A stretch of 64,000 nucleotides of DNA from an uncultured Corynebacterium sp. (lineage in GTDB: Bacteria; Actinomycetota; Actinomycetes; Mycobacteriales; Mycobacteriaceae), in the NCBI RefSeq assembly GCF_946222835.1, contig NZ_CAMIHD010000009.1:32612-96611 (forward strand), written 5' to 3'. Under the pieces are notes generated by a model that did not search any database, was not told the origin of the DNA, and was given only the letters and a program-made list of their open reading frames with translations. Each line of letters opens with the position of its first letter. The first letter of the stretch is position 1. Positions 34,363 through 42,809 of this stretch are shown piece by piece. A program made the translations under genes and the position numbers.

Positions 34363-36057
34363 TTAGTGGCTACCCACGTGTGCTTCTTCGCGCATGCGCT
34401 GAACCATGTGCGGGTAGTGCAGCTCGAAGGCCGGGCGCTCAGAGCGGATACGCGGCAGAGACACGAAGTTGTGGCGTGGCGGCGGGCAGGAGGTTGCCCA
34501 CTCGAGGGAGTTGCCGTAGCCCCATGGGTCATCCACGGTGACAATCTCGCCATAGCGCCAGGACTTGAATACGTTCCACACCAGCGGGATAACGGAAGCG
34601 CCGAGAACGAAGGAGAAGATGGTGGAAATCTGGTTGAAGACCGTGAAGCCATCGGACTCCAGGTAATCAGCGTAACGACGCGGCATGCCCATGTTGCCGA
34701 CCCAGTGCTGAACCAGGAAGGTGCCGTGGAAGCCGACGAAGGTCAACCAGAAGTGAATCTTGCCCAGGCGCTCATCCAGCATGCGGCCGGTCATCTTCGG
34801 GAACCAGAAGTACAGACCCGCGAAAGCGGAGAACACAACCGTACCGAACAGGGTGTAGTGGAAGTGAGCAATCAAGAAGTAGGACTCAGCCAAGTGGAAG
34901 TCCAGTGCCGGGGAAGCCAGCATGACGCCGGTCATGCCGCCGAAGAGGAAGGTTGCCATGAAGCCCATAGCGAAGATCATCGGGGTATCCCAGGTGATGT
35001 GGCCCTTCCACATGGTGCCGACCCAGTTGAAGAACTTAACGCCGGTAGGCACCGCAATCAGGAACGTCATGAAGGAGAAGAAGGGCAGCAGGATAGCGCC
35101 GGTAACGAACATGTGGTGTGCCCACACAGCCATGGACAGGGAACCGATGGCCAGCAGTGCGAAGACCAAGCCGATGTAGCCGAAGACCGGCTTGCGGGAG
35201 AATACCGGAACGACCTCAGAAACAACGCCGAAGAACGGCAGCGCGAGGACATAAACCTCAGGGTGGCCGAAGAACCAGAACAAGTGCTGCCACAGGATGC
35301 CACCACCATTAGCGGAATCGTAGATGTGGCCGCCCAGCTTGCGGTCATACAGGACGCCCAGTGCGGCAGCGGTCAGCAGCGGGAAGATCATCAGCACGAT
35401 GGCAGATGCGGTAAATACTGCCCAGCTGAATACCGGCAGGCGGAACATGGTCATACCCGGTGCACGCAGGGTGAGAATGGTGGTGATCATGTTAATGGCG
35501 GAGGCGATGGTACCGACACCGGTAGCACCCACGCCGACGATCCACATATCCGCGCCGATGCCCGGGGTATGGACGCCATCAGCCAGCGGCATGTACATGG
35601 TCCAGCCGAAGTCAGCTGCACCACCCGGGGTAACGAAGCCCAGCAGCATCACGGTGCCGCCCAGCAGGGTAACCCAGAAGCCGAAAGCGTTCAGTCGGGG
35701 GAAGGCCACGTCCGGCGCACCAATTTGCAGCGGCAGGATGTAGTTACCGAAGCCCCACACAACTGGTGTTGCAAACAGCAGCAGCATCACCGTGCCGTGC
35801 ATGGTGAACAGCTGGTTGAACTGCTCATTGGACAAGAACTGGAGACCCGGGGTGAATAGCTCCGCGCGGATCAACAGTGCCATAAAGCCACCGAGGAAGA
35901 AGAAGCTGAAGGACATGATCAAGTACATGATGCCCAGCTGCTTGTGGTCAGTGGTGGTTAGAAATACCCAAGCCTTTGAACCGGTCTTCGCGTTACCGGT
36001 TGGCTCTGGACGTGTGGGGGCGACGTAATCGTCGACCCGTGGCGCCACAGCGGTCAT
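34363..36057 (-). CDS. ctaD: Cytochrome c oxidase (aa3) subunit I
   Basis: Haem-copper oxidase catalytic subunit with 12 helices, 564 residues. Low-spin haem ligand in MHGTVMLLLFATPVV, the CuB histidine and cross-linked Tyr in LFWFFGHPEVYVLALP, the HH pair in WAHHMFVTG, and AHFHYTLFGTVVF for the haem a3 ligand. ATG at 36057 follows AGGAGGA. In corynebacteria subunit I is encoded apart from ctaC-ctaF-ctaE-qcr, as here. A GlxR-like site 210 bp upstream fits cAMP-dependent control of respiration. Confidence 0.97.
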   Translation of the reverse strand: MTAVAPRVDDYVAPTRPEPTGNAKTGSKAWVFLTTTDHKQLGIMYLIMSFSFFFLGGFMALLIRAELFTPGLQFLSNEQFNQLFTMHGTVMLLLFATPVVWGFGNYILPLQIGAPDVAFPRLNAFGFWVTLLGGTVMLLGFVTPGGAADFGWTMYMPLADGVHTPGIGADMWIVGVGATGVGTIASAINMITTILTLRAPGMTMFRLPVFSWAVFTASAIVLMIFPLLTAAALGVLYDRKLGGHIYDSANGGGILWQHLFWFFGHPEVYVLALPFFGVVSEVVPVFSRKPVFGYIGLVFALLAIGSLSMAVWAHHMFVTGAILLPFFSFMTFLIAVPTGVKFFNWVGTMWKGHITWDTPMIFAMGFMATFLFGGMTGVMLASPALDFHLAESYFLIAHFHYTLFGTVVFSAFAGLYFWFPKMTGRMLDERLGKIHFWLTFVGFHGTFLVQHWVGNMGMPRRYADYLESDGFTVFNQISTIFSFVLGASVIPLVWNVFKSWRYGEIVTVDDPWGYGNSLEWATSCPPPRHNFVSLPRIRSERPAFELHYPHMVQRMREEAHVGSH

Positions 36058-36266
36058 AAAATCCTCCTGAATAACAAAGTGTCTGTGGGCTGAACCCACC
36101 TACACCTAGGTTTACTCGCCTTATATTAGGCCATTTTCCCCTGTTCTTTCCAGCTTCCCCCAATACTTAACCGTAGAGCTACGGCCTAGCACTAACCACA
36201 TCTGTCACATAGCCCCTGCACGTGGCGCGGCCGCAATATCGACATCGGTTTTTAGGCGAGTCCCAC

Positions 36267-36282
36267 CGTGCTATATGTCACA
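36267..36282. promoter_or_regulatory. GlxR (cAMP receptor)-like site upstream of ctaD
   Basis: CGTGCTATATGTCACA matches ten of the twelve fixed positions of the GlxR consensus TGTGANNTANNTCACA. The site is 210 bp upstream of the ctaD start. Confidence 0.5.
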
Positions 36283-36312
36283 GGCGCTCGGAATTGTGCA
36301 CCCTCAAAAAGC

Positions 36313-36368
36313 AAAAACACACCCCCGCTCGTTATCAACCTTTCGGTTGAGTTGGAGCAGAAGGTGTG
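36313..36368 (-). terminator. Putative terminator of nrdF
   Basis: On the minus strand a base stem CACACC/GGTGTG encloses an inner CAACC-GAAA-GGTTG hairpin and is followed by TTTTTGCTTTTT. The rest of the 340-bp gap between nrdF and ctaD holds only the ctaD promoter region. Confidence 0.6.
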
Positions 36369-36398
36369 CCGCTAGACCACGCTGATCAGCGAGAATGC

Positions 36399-37388
36399 TT
36401 AGAAGTCCCAGTCATCGTCCGTGGTGTCCTCGGCCTTGCCAATGACATAGGAGGAACCAGAGCCGGAGAAGAAGTCATGGTTCTCGTCGGCATTCGGCGA
36501 CAACGAGGACAAAATGGCCGGAGAAACGCGGGTCTCATCGGCTGGGAAGAGCCCCTCAAAGCCCAAGTTATTCAGTGCTTTATTGGCGTTATAGCGCAGG
36601 AAGCGCTTAACGTCCTCAGTCCAGCCCAGGTCATCGTAGAGATCCTCGGTGTAATCGATCTCGTTGTCATAAAGATCGTAGACCAAGTCGAAGGTGTATT
36701 CCTTCAGCTCCGCCTGGCGCTCCTCATCCAACTGCTTATACGCCTGCTGGAACTTGTAGCCAATGTAGTAGCCATGCACGGCCTCATCGCGGATAATCAG
36801 GCGAATGATATCGGCGGTATTGGTGAGCTTCGCGCGGGAAGAGAAGTACATCGGTAGATAGAAGCCCGAGTAGAACAAGAAGGACTCCAGCAAGGTGGAG
36901 GCCACCTTCTTCTTCAGCGGATCCTCGCCCTTGTAATAGGACAAGATGATCTTGGCCTTCTTCTGCAGGTTCTCATTTTCTTCGGACCAGCGGAAGGCAT
37001 CGTTGATCATCGGCGTGGATGCCAAGGTCATGAAGATATTGGAATAGGACTTGGCGTGCACGGACTCCATAAACGCAATGTTGGTGTAGACCGCCTCTTC
37101 GTGCAGGGTCTGGGAATCCGGGAGAAGGGAAATCGCACCCACGGTGCCCTGGATGGTATCCAGCAGCGTCAGGCCGGTAAAGACCCGCATGGTGGTTTCC
37201 TTTTCCTTCTCCGTCAGCGTCTTCCAGCTGGGAAGGTCATTGGAAACCGGGACCTTTTCTGGCAGCCAGAAATTACCGGTGAGGCGCTCCCATACCTCGA
37301 GGTCCTTTTCATCCGGGATGCTATTCCAGTTAATGGCCTTAACTGGCTTTTCATGACTAGAAACGTAGTCATCGTACTCGTGCGACAC
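36399..37388 (-). CDS. nrdF: Class Ib ribonucleotide reductase beta subunit
   Basis: Radical-generating (Mn or Fe) subunit that partners NrdE. 329 residues. NWNSIPDEKDLEVWERLTGNFWLPE at the start, EAVYTNIAFMESVHAKSYSNIF holding two metal ligands and the radical-Tyr region, RDEAVHGYYIGYKFQ with further ligands, and the C-terminal DDDWDF tail that docks to NrdE. In C. glutamicum the cofactor is Mn-tyrosyl. The gene is separated from nrdHIE by the GntR gene, the order known for Corynebacterium. Confidence 0.96.
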   Translation of the reverse strand: MSHEYDDYVSSHEKPVKAINWNSIPDEKDLEVWERLTGNFWLPEKVPVSNDLPSWKTLTEKEKETTMRVFTGLTLLDTIQGTVGAISLLPDSQTLHEEAVYTNIAFMESVHAKSYSNIFMTLASTPMINDAFRWSEENENLQKKAKIILSYYKGEDPLKKKVASTLLESFLFYSGFYLPMYFSSRAKLTNTADIIRLIIRDEAVHGYYIGYKFQQAYKQLDEERQAELKEYTFDLVYDLYDNEIDYTEDLYDDLGWTEDVKRFLRYNANKALNNLGFEGLFPADETRVSPAILSSLSPNADENHDFFSGSGSSYVIGKAEDTTDDDWDF

Positions 37389-37530
37389 GCGGCGTCACTC
37401 CAATACTAAATACGGACAAATTCAGGTTTCCAGCATACCCAATTCACCCGCCCTCGAAGCCATTGTGCTGGATACCACTTACCTATACTGATCCCAGTTA
37501 CTTCGGAGCATGCAAAGAAAGGATTTCCGC

Positions 37531-38226
37531 ATGAGTGCCACCCCTCCCCTGCTGGGTTCCGTGGTGGATAGGCTCGGCGCCGAGATCGTAAGCGGAGACA
37601 TCGCCGAGGGCGAGCGGTTCCGTCTGGGGGACGTCGAAAAGCGTTTTGGCATCTCCCGCACCGTGGCCCGCGAAGCCATGCGCGCCCTGGAGCACCTCGG
37701 CATGGTCAGCTCCGGGCGTCGCGTGGGAATCACGGTACTGCCGATGGACAATTGGGCGGTATATGACCCGGCGATCATCGGTTGGCGGTTAAACAACGAC
37801 AAAACCCGCGGGCAGCAGGTGGCACGCCTCAACGAGTTGCGGCTGGGAATCGAGCCGGTGGCGGCCCGACTCGCAGCCGGCAATGCCAGCGCCGGGCAGC
37901 GGGCGGAACTACTTCGCCTCGCCGCGCGTTTAGCCGAGCTAGAGTCCACGCCTTCTCCGCGCGTGGGCGAGGAGCTGGAAACCGATCTGCGTTTCCACAC
38001 CCTGATCTTGCAGGCTTCCGGCAATGAGATGCTGGCCGCGCTCGCCCCCTCGCTGGTGGCCATGCTCAAGGGCAAGTCCGTCTTTGGCTCCCGCAAGCGC
38101 GATCCCATAGGCGGGACTACACAACTGCACATGGAGCTGGCCCGGGCCATTGATGCCGGGCTTGCCGACGCCGCCGAAAGCACCTCCCGCACCATCCTCG
38201 ACCGCACCCGGGCAGAAAACGGCTAA
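37531..38226 (+). CDS. FadR-subfamily GntR regulator (GntR1-like)
   Basis: DNA-binding regulator of 231 residues. Winged helix at residues 8-75 (LGAEIVSGDIAEGERFRLGDVEKRFGISRTVAREAMRALEHLGMV) and an FCD ligand-binding domain with RLGIEPVAARLAA, LRFHTLILQASGNEML and THx-type HMELARAI metal ligands. ATG at 37531 follows AAAGGA. By position (between nrdF and nrdE) it corresponds to C. glutamicum GntR1 (cg2783), which controls gluconate catabolism and ptsG with gluconate as ligand; whether it does so here cannot be told. Transcribed opposite to its nrd neighbours. Confidence 0.85.
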   Translation: MSATPPLLGSVVDRLGAEIVSGDIAEGERFRLGDVEKRFGISRTVAREAMRALEHLGMVSSGRRVGITVLPMDNWAVYDPAIIGWRLNNDKTRGQQVARLNELRLGIEPVAARLAAGNASAGQRAELLRLAARLAELESTPSPRVGEELETDLRFHTLILQASGNEMLAALAPSLVAMLKGKSVFGSRKRDPIGGTTQLHMELARAIDAGLADAAESTSRTILDRTRAENG

Positions 38227-38227
38227 A

Positions 38228-38268
38228 CGCCTCGATGCACGTCCTTCCCCACGACGTGCATCGAGGCG
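38228..38268. terminator. Long hairpin between gntR1-like gene and nrdE
   Basis: A perfect 15-bp stem (CGCCTCGATGCACGT and its complement) with an 11-base loop lies between two convergent genes. Neither side has a T run, so it may end transcription in both directions through structure alone. Confidence 0.6.
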
Positions 38269-38281
38269 CCCTAGCTGCGGT

Positions 38282-40453
38282 CTAAAGCATGCAGGATACG
38301 CAGCCCTCGATCTCGGTACCCTCCAGCGCCATCTGGCGCAGGCGGATGTAATACAAGGTCTTAATGCCCTTGCGCCACGCATAAATCTGCGCACGGTTGA
38401 CATCGCGGGTGGTTGCGGTGTCCTTGAAGAAGAGCGTGAGCGATAGACCTTGGTCCACATACTTGGTGGCTACGGCATAGGTATCGACGATCTTCTCGAA
38501 GCCGATCTCATAAGAGTCCTTGAAGTACTCCAAGTTGTCATTATCCATGTGCGGCGCCGGGTAGTAGACGCGACCAATCTTGCCTTCCTTGCGGATCTCA
38601 ATCTTGGAGGCAATCGGGTGGATGGATGAGGTGGAGTTATTGATATAGGAAATCGAGCCCGTCGGTGGCACTGCCTGCAGGTTGCGGTTGTACAGCCCGT
38701 GCTCGGCCACATCCTGCTTCAACTCCTCCCAGTCCTGAGCGGACGGGGTATGGATCGAAGAGGACTCGAAAAGCTCCTGGACCTTCTTTGTCTTTGGCTT
38801 GAACTCTTCCGGATCATAGCGGTCGAAGAATTCGCCGGAGGCATACTCGGACTGCGGGAACTCCTTAAAGTACTCCCCGCGCTCGCGGGCAATCTTATTA
38901 GAGGCACGCAGCGCCGCATACAGCACGGCCGCGAAGTAGGCGTTAGTGAAATCCAAGCCTTCTTCGGAGCCATACTCGATGTGCTCGCGACCCAAGTAAC
39001 CGTGGAGGTTCATCTGACCCAAGCCGATAGCATGAGACTCATCGTTTCCGCGGCGCACAGACGGCACGGAATCGATGGACGTCTTATCCGCCACAGCGGT
39101 CAGGCCGCGGATGGCAGTCTCCACTGTAGTGGCAAAGTCCGGCGAGTCCATGGTCATCGCGATATTCAGCGAGCCCAGGTTACAAGAGATATCGCTACCC
39201 AGCTCTTCATAGGTCAAGTCTGCATTGAACTCGGATGCGGAGTTAACCTGCAGGATCTCCGAGCACAGGTTGGACATATTGATCCACGAGGTCTTTACCG
39301 GGTTGGCGCGGTTCACGGTGTCCTCGAACATAATGTACGGGTAACCGGACTCGAACTGCAGCTCTGCCACGGTCTGGAAGAAGTGACGGGCGTTGATCTT
39401 CTTTTTACGGATGCGTGGGTCTTCCACCATCTCCTCATAGTGCTCAGTAACGGAGATGTCACCGAAGGCCTTGCCGTAGACGCGCTCTACGTCATACGGC
39501 GAGAAGAGGTACATATCGTCATTGCGCTTGGCCAGCTCGAAGGTGATATCCGGCACGACGATGCCCAGCGAGAGGGTCTTAATGCGGATCTTCTCGTCCG
39601 CGTTCTCACGCTTGGTATCCAAGAAATCCATGATGTCTGGGTGATGCGCATTGAGATAGACCGCACCAGCACCCTGGCGGGCACCAAGCTGGTTAGCATA
39701 AGAGAAGGAATCCTCCAGCAGCTTCATCACTGGGATCACACCGGAAGACTGGTTCTCAATGTGCTTAATGGGCGCGCCGGATTCACGAATATTAGATAGC
39801 AGTAGCGCCACGCCGCCGCCGCGCTTGGAAAGCTGCAGCGCGGAGTTGATGGAGCGTCCAATGGACTCCATATTGTCCTCGATGCGCAGCAGGAAGCAGG
39901 ACACGAGCTCGCCACGTTGGGCCTTGCCAGCGTTGAGGAAAGTGGGGGTGGCCGGCTGGAAACGGCCGGTCATAATCTCGTCCACGAGGCGCTCTGCTAG
40001 GCCAGTATCACCATCTGCCAAGAATAGGGCCGTCATGGAGACGCGATCCTCAAAGCGCTCGAGGTAGCGGCGGCCATCAAAGGTCTTCAGCGTGTAGCTG
40101 GTGTAGTACTTATACGCACCCAAGAAGGACTTGAAGCGGAACTTATAGGAATAAGCGCGCTTGAAAAGCTCCTTGATGAAAGCGAAGTCATACTGCTCGA
40201 TGACCTGCGGGTCATAGTACTTATTATTAATCAGGTAATCGATCTTTTCTTCCAGATCATGGAAGTAGACCGTGTTTTGATTAACGTGCTGCAGGAAGAA
40301 TTGGTTAGCGGCCTCGCGATCTTTATCGAACTGAATCTTGCCGTTTGCATCGTAGAGATTCAGCATCGCATTCAGAGCGTGGTAGTCCAACTGCTCTTCA
40401 GGCTTAACTGGCTCGGCGACGGTCTTCCCCAATTGCGTACTCACAGCTGACAA
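38282..40453 (-). CDS. nrdE: Class Ib ribonucleotide reductase alpha subunit
   Basis: Catalytic subunit that reduces ribonucleoside diphosphates. 723 residues. The three active-site cysteines are visible in GELVSCFLLRIEDN, MSNLCSEILQ and ISCNLGSLNIAM, and the C-terminal EGCVSCML carries the Cys pair re-reduced by NrdH. No N-terminal ATP-cone is evident, as expected for class Ib. Operon nrdH-nrdI-nrdE on the minus strand, with a 45-bp gap to nrdI. Control is probably by NrdR through the boxes at 41290 and 41322. Confidence 0.97.
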   Translation of the reverse strand: MSAVSTQLGKTVAEPVKPEEQLDYHALNAMLNLYDANGKIQFDKDREAANQFFLQHVNQNTVYFHDLEEKIDYLINNKYYDPQVIEQYDFAFIKELFKRAYSYKFRFKSFLGAYKYYTSYTLKTFDGRRYLERFEDRVSMTALFLADGDTGLAERLVDEIMTGRFQPATPTFLNAGKAQRGELVSCFLLRIEDNMESIGRSINSALQLSKRGGGVALLLSNIRESGAPIKHIENQSSGVIPVMKLLEDSFSYANQLGARQGAGAVYLNAHHPDIMDFLDTKRENADEKIRIKTLSLGIVVPDITFELAKRNDDMYLFSPYDVERVYGKAFGDISVTEHYEEMVEDPRIRKKKINARHFFQTVAELQFESGYPYIMFEDTVNRANPVKTSWINMSNLCSEILQVNSASEFNADLTYEELGSDISCNLGSLNIAMTMDSPDFATTVETAIRGLTAVADKTSIDSVPSVRRGNDESHAIGLGQMNLHGYLGREHIEYGSEEGLDFTNAYFAAVLYAALRASNKIARERGEYFKEFPQSEYASGEFFDRYDPEEFKPKTKKVQELFESSSIHTPSAQDWEELKQDVAEHGLYNRNLQAVPPTGSISYINNSTSSIHPIASKIEIRKEGKIGRVYYPAPHMDNDNLEYFKDSYEIGFEKIVDTYAVATKYVDQGLSLTLFFKDTATTRDVNRAQIYAWRKGIKTLYYIRLRQMALEGTEIEGCVSCML

Positions 40454-40498
40454 GGCCTTTCTTAAAAGTTAGGATCTTTATCTAAGTCGTAGTGGGCG

Positions 40499-40930
40499 CT
40501 AGGCCGCGGCCTCGAGTCCGAGCTCGGCGGCGTTAGCCAATAAGCCTTCACGACAAATTTTCATATCGTCATCGTTTCCCAGCAACTCGAAACGATATAC
40601 ATAGGGCACTTTACATTTGGCGCTGATGACGTCACCAGCCTTGCCAAAGTCGGCGCCGAAATTGCTATTACCGCCCGCGATTACCGCGCGAATGAAACTG
40701 CGGTTGTGCTCATCATTAAGGAACTTAATTACCTGGGTGGGCACGGGACGGGAGTTTTGGTGGCTAATGGACGCGCCTCCGCCATAAGTGGGGCACACCA
40801 AGACATAAGGTTCGTTGACCTTGAGGGGCTCCTCCGTGCGGCGCAGCGGAATGCGCGCGCTGGGAAAGCCCAGCTTCTGCACGAACCGGTGCGTATTTTC
40901 CGTCGCGGAGGAAAAATACACGACCAACAT
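40499..40930 (-). CDS. nrdI: NrdI flavodoxin-like protein
   Basis: FMN protein that supplies the oxidant to assemble the Mn-tyrosyl cofactor of NrdF. 143 residues. FMN-binding loop at the N-terminus LVVYFSSATENTHRFVQKLG, then VCPTYGGG and AVIAGGNSNFGADFGKAGD. Presence beside nrdH and nrdE, with NrdF in the same region, completes the class Ib set. Confidence 0.95.
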   Translation of the reverse strand: MLVVYFSSATENTHRFVQKLGFPSARIPLRRTEEPLKVNEPYVLVCPTYGGGASISHQNSRPVPTQVIKFLNDEHNRSFIRAVIAGGNSNFGADFGKAGDVISAKCKVPYVYRFELLGNDDDMKICREGLLANAAELGLEAAA

Positions 40931-40952
40931 CGCTACTGGCCTCCCCTACCCC

Positions 40953-41192
40953 TTAGGCGGATGCCGCTAGGGAAGCCAGGCCCTTGATACGGTCTGGGCG
41001 GAATCCAGACCAGTGCTCACCGTTGGCCTCAACTACTGGGGCCTGAACATAACCCAATGCCATAACGTAGTCGCGAGCCTCTGCATCGGCCGAGATATCA
41101 ACCAGGTCATATTCGAGTCCGGCACGATCGAGGGCCTTCTTGGTGGCGTTGCACTGGACGCACGCTGGCTTGGTGTAAACGGTGATAGACAT
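40953..41192 (-). CDS. nrdH: NrdH glutaredoxin-like redoxin
   Basis: Electron donor to NrdE, reduced by thioredoxin reductase. 79 residues with TKPACVQCNATKKAL (active-site Cys11 and Cys14, C-V-Q-C as in Corynebacterium NrdH) and the C-terminal HWSGFRPDRIKGL (WSGFRP signature). First gene of nrdHIE. The ATG follows AAGGAT. Upstream 304 bp hold the NrdR boxes and a pair of direct repeats. Confidence 0.96.
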   Translation of the reverse strand: MSITVYTKPACVQCNATKKALDRAGLEYDLVDISADAEARDYVMALGYVQAPVVEANGEHWSGFRPDRIKGLASLAASA

Positions 41193-41289
41193 ATAGATCC
41201 TTAAAGCTCCTGCATTGAAAACTCGTCAGAGCGGGGAGCGTTTCCCGCCTATTCGGGCGCTTCCTGCGCCGCTCTGAGCAACATCAACG

Positions 41290-41305
41290 ACACTATACTT
41301 TGGGG
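41290..41305. promoter_or_regulatory. NrdR box 1
   Basis: ACACTATACTTTGGGG: the core CTATACTTTG matches eight or nine positions of the NrdR core CwATATaTwG. It begins 32 bp (three helical turns) from box 2. Confidence 0.6.
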
Positions 41306-41321
41306 AAATTACCCGCAACCA

Positions 41322-41337
41322 ACCCAATATGTAGTAG
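41322..41337. promoter_or_regulatory. NrdR box 2
   Basis: ACCCAATATGTAGTAG contains CAATATGTAG, nine of ten positions of the NrdR core. With box 1 it forms the tandem arrangement seen upstream of bacterial RNR operons, 100-145 bp upstream of nrdH. Confidence 0.65.
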
Positions 41338-41445
41338 TTACAGGCATGGTATTCCCAGGATGACACACCCCCAGGCCCAACATGTTGACCACACCCAAGG
41401 ACAGCTATGAAACTACATCAATGAGATTCCTGCAGGTTTACCTGG

Positions 41446-41485
41446 AGTTCACCATTTTGTGTGTCAAAGTTCACATTTTCGGTGT
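41446..41485. repeat. Direct repeat AGTTCAC-ATTTT-GTG
   Basis: AGTTCACCATTTTGTGTG at 41446 and AGTTCACATTTTCGGTG at 41468 repeat with a 22-bp period (two helical turns) in the nrdH-lipase intergenic region. Could bind an unknown regulator; nothing in the window identifies it. Confidence 0.45.
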
Positions 41486-41496
41486 GGTGTTCCGTT

Positions 41497-42402
41497 CTAA
41501 GAAGCAACCACCGACGACTCTTTAGAGACGCAGGTAGACGGCTCCGGCCCCTCCCCCGGGGCGCGCTTCAAGCCAAAAATAACCTGACTCAAGGCCACCC
41601 GATCGGTCGGCAGCTTATCGTGTCGAGGAGCCACGCCGCAGACCTCACCTAGGTCGAGGTTCACAACATCGGCGCCGTCAACGGCCGCCAGCTGCGAAGC
41701 ACTATTCGGAGTTACCGTCGTATCCGCCGGCGAGTAGATGGAGGTGTAGAGCACACCTGGCGCGGTGTCCGGCAAGGCGTTCAGCCGTTGCATAAACTCC
41801 GACCCCACTACCTGTTGGATGCCGGCCGTGCTAGCCAAGAAGGCGGCGAGGCGGGGCGCGAAAGCGATGAATTTGGCCAGACCTTCGCCCTGCCCGCCCA
41901 GCGTGGTGCCGTGGAAGTTACCACCCAGCGCCACTGCATGAGACACATGGTCCGCCCCATCGTGCATCTGCGTATAGGTCTTGATGTGCATGCCACCCTG
42001 AGAATGGCCCACTAAGTTTACTTTCTCCGCGCCAGTGACCTCGCGTACATAGTCCACCTGGTCTGCAATTTCCGCTGCAGAATCATCCAAGTCAGCAATT
42101 GCCTTGACGCTCGGAATCATATTCTGCAAGGTGACGTCATCGGCACCATAGTCAAAGGCCCACACGCATGCCCCCTGGTCCTGCAAAAGGTGAACTAGAT
42201 TGCCCCACACGGAAGCATTATTCGAGGTTCCATGCAGCAACACAACGGGCTCTGCAATGTCTCCAGAAGGCACACAGGACGGGTCATTGATACCAAGGGA
42301 CTCCGGCGCAGAGGACTCCCACTCCGGCTCCGCAGCCTGAGCGACAGGGGCGGATAATCCGAGGGCGGCAGCAACAAGCGCAGCAACGATTCGCTGGGGC
42401 AT
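41497..42402 (-). CDS. Secreted triacylglycerol lipase/esterase
   Basis: Exported alpha/beta hydrolase of 301 residues. Signal peptide MPQRIVAALVAAALGLSAP-VAQA with cleavage after AQA, then PVVLLHGTSNNASVWGNLV (oxyanion HG), and the nucleophile elbow NLVGHSQGGMHIK. The family is the lipase class 2/EstA group, common in lipophilic corynebacteria that take fatty acids from host lipids. The gene lies alone between nrdH and rpmJ; an AT-rich inverted repeat at 42428 is upstream. Cys residues at about 51, 72 and 260-290 may form disulphides. Confidence 0.88.
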   Translation of the reverse strand: MPQRIVAALVAAALGLSAPVAQAAEPEWESSAPESLGINDPSCVPSGDIAEPVVLLHGTSNNASVWGNLVHLLQDQGACVWAFDYGADDVTLQNMIPSVKAIADLDDSAAEIADQVDYVREVTGAEKVNLVGHSQGGMHIKTYTQMHDGADHVSHAVALGGNFHGTTLGGQGEGLAKFIAFAPRLAAFLASTAGIQQVVGSEFMQRLNALPDTAPGVLYTSIYSPADTTVTPNSASQLAAVDGADVVNLDLGEVCGVAPRHDKLPTDRVALSQVIFGLKRAPGEGPEPSTCVSKESSVVAS

Positions 42403-42427
42403 TCTTCTTCTTTCTTACGGTATGGAT

Positions 42428-42458
42428 AGACAAAATAATTATATTCATATATTTGTCT
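42428..42458. promoter_or_regulatory. AT-rich inverted repeat upstream of the lipase
   Basis: AGACAAA and TTTGTCT are separated by 17 A/T-rich bases just upstream of the lipase start (42402). Position suggests an operator or promoter for the lipase. Confidence 0.4.
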
Positions 42459-42511
42459 TTATGCTTACCCGATCTTAAAAGAATTTATCCTCGGCGCCAG
42501 AGCCTAGGCAT

Positions 42512-42552
42512 AAAAAATCCGCCCCACTCCGGACAGCCGGAGGGAGCGGACG
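42512..42552 (-). terminator. Terminator of rpmJ
   Basis: On the minus strand GTCCGCTCCC-TCCGG-CTGT-CCGGA-GTGGGGCGGA folds into a long hairpin followed by six T. Confidence 0.8.
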
Positions 42553-42566
42553 GAATCGCGAATCAA

Positions 42567-42689
42567 TTAGCCCTGACGAGCCTTGAAACGGGGATCCTTC
42601 TTGTTGATCACGAAGACCTTACCGTGGCGGCGAATAACCTGGGCGCCCGGCTTCTTCTTCAGCGACCGAAGGGACTTACGGACCTTCAT
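42567..42689 (-). CDS. rpmJ: Ribosomal protein L36, zinc-free form
   Basis: 40 residues: MKVRKSLRSLKKKPGAQ, VIRRHGKVFVINK and KARQG. The usual L36 has three Cys and one His that bind zinc (CDKC...C...H); here no cysteine is present, so this is the 'C-minus' type that replaces the zinc form when zinc is scarce. ATG at 42689 is preceded by AAAGGAGC. In C. glutamicum an rpmJ copy lies in the same place. A Zur operator was not recognised upstream. Confidence 0.92.
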   Translation of the reverse strand: MKVRKSLRSLKKKPGAQVIRRHGKVFVINKKDPRFKARQG

Positions 42690-42809
42690 CGGGCGCTCCT
42701 TTCGTTATGCGCAATCTACATGCGGTTGAATAAATAAAGCACGGACTGGGAATCCCCAGCCATGACACGAGGGAAAATTTTACCTCACACGGCCGTCAAT
42801 ACCAAAACA

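Noticed and set aside
34270..35859. Long plus-strand frame (529 codons) antisense to ctaD
   Set aside because: Mirror of a GC-rich, strongly conserved coding strand; composition (His, Gln, Glu, Asn rich) is that of an antisense frame.
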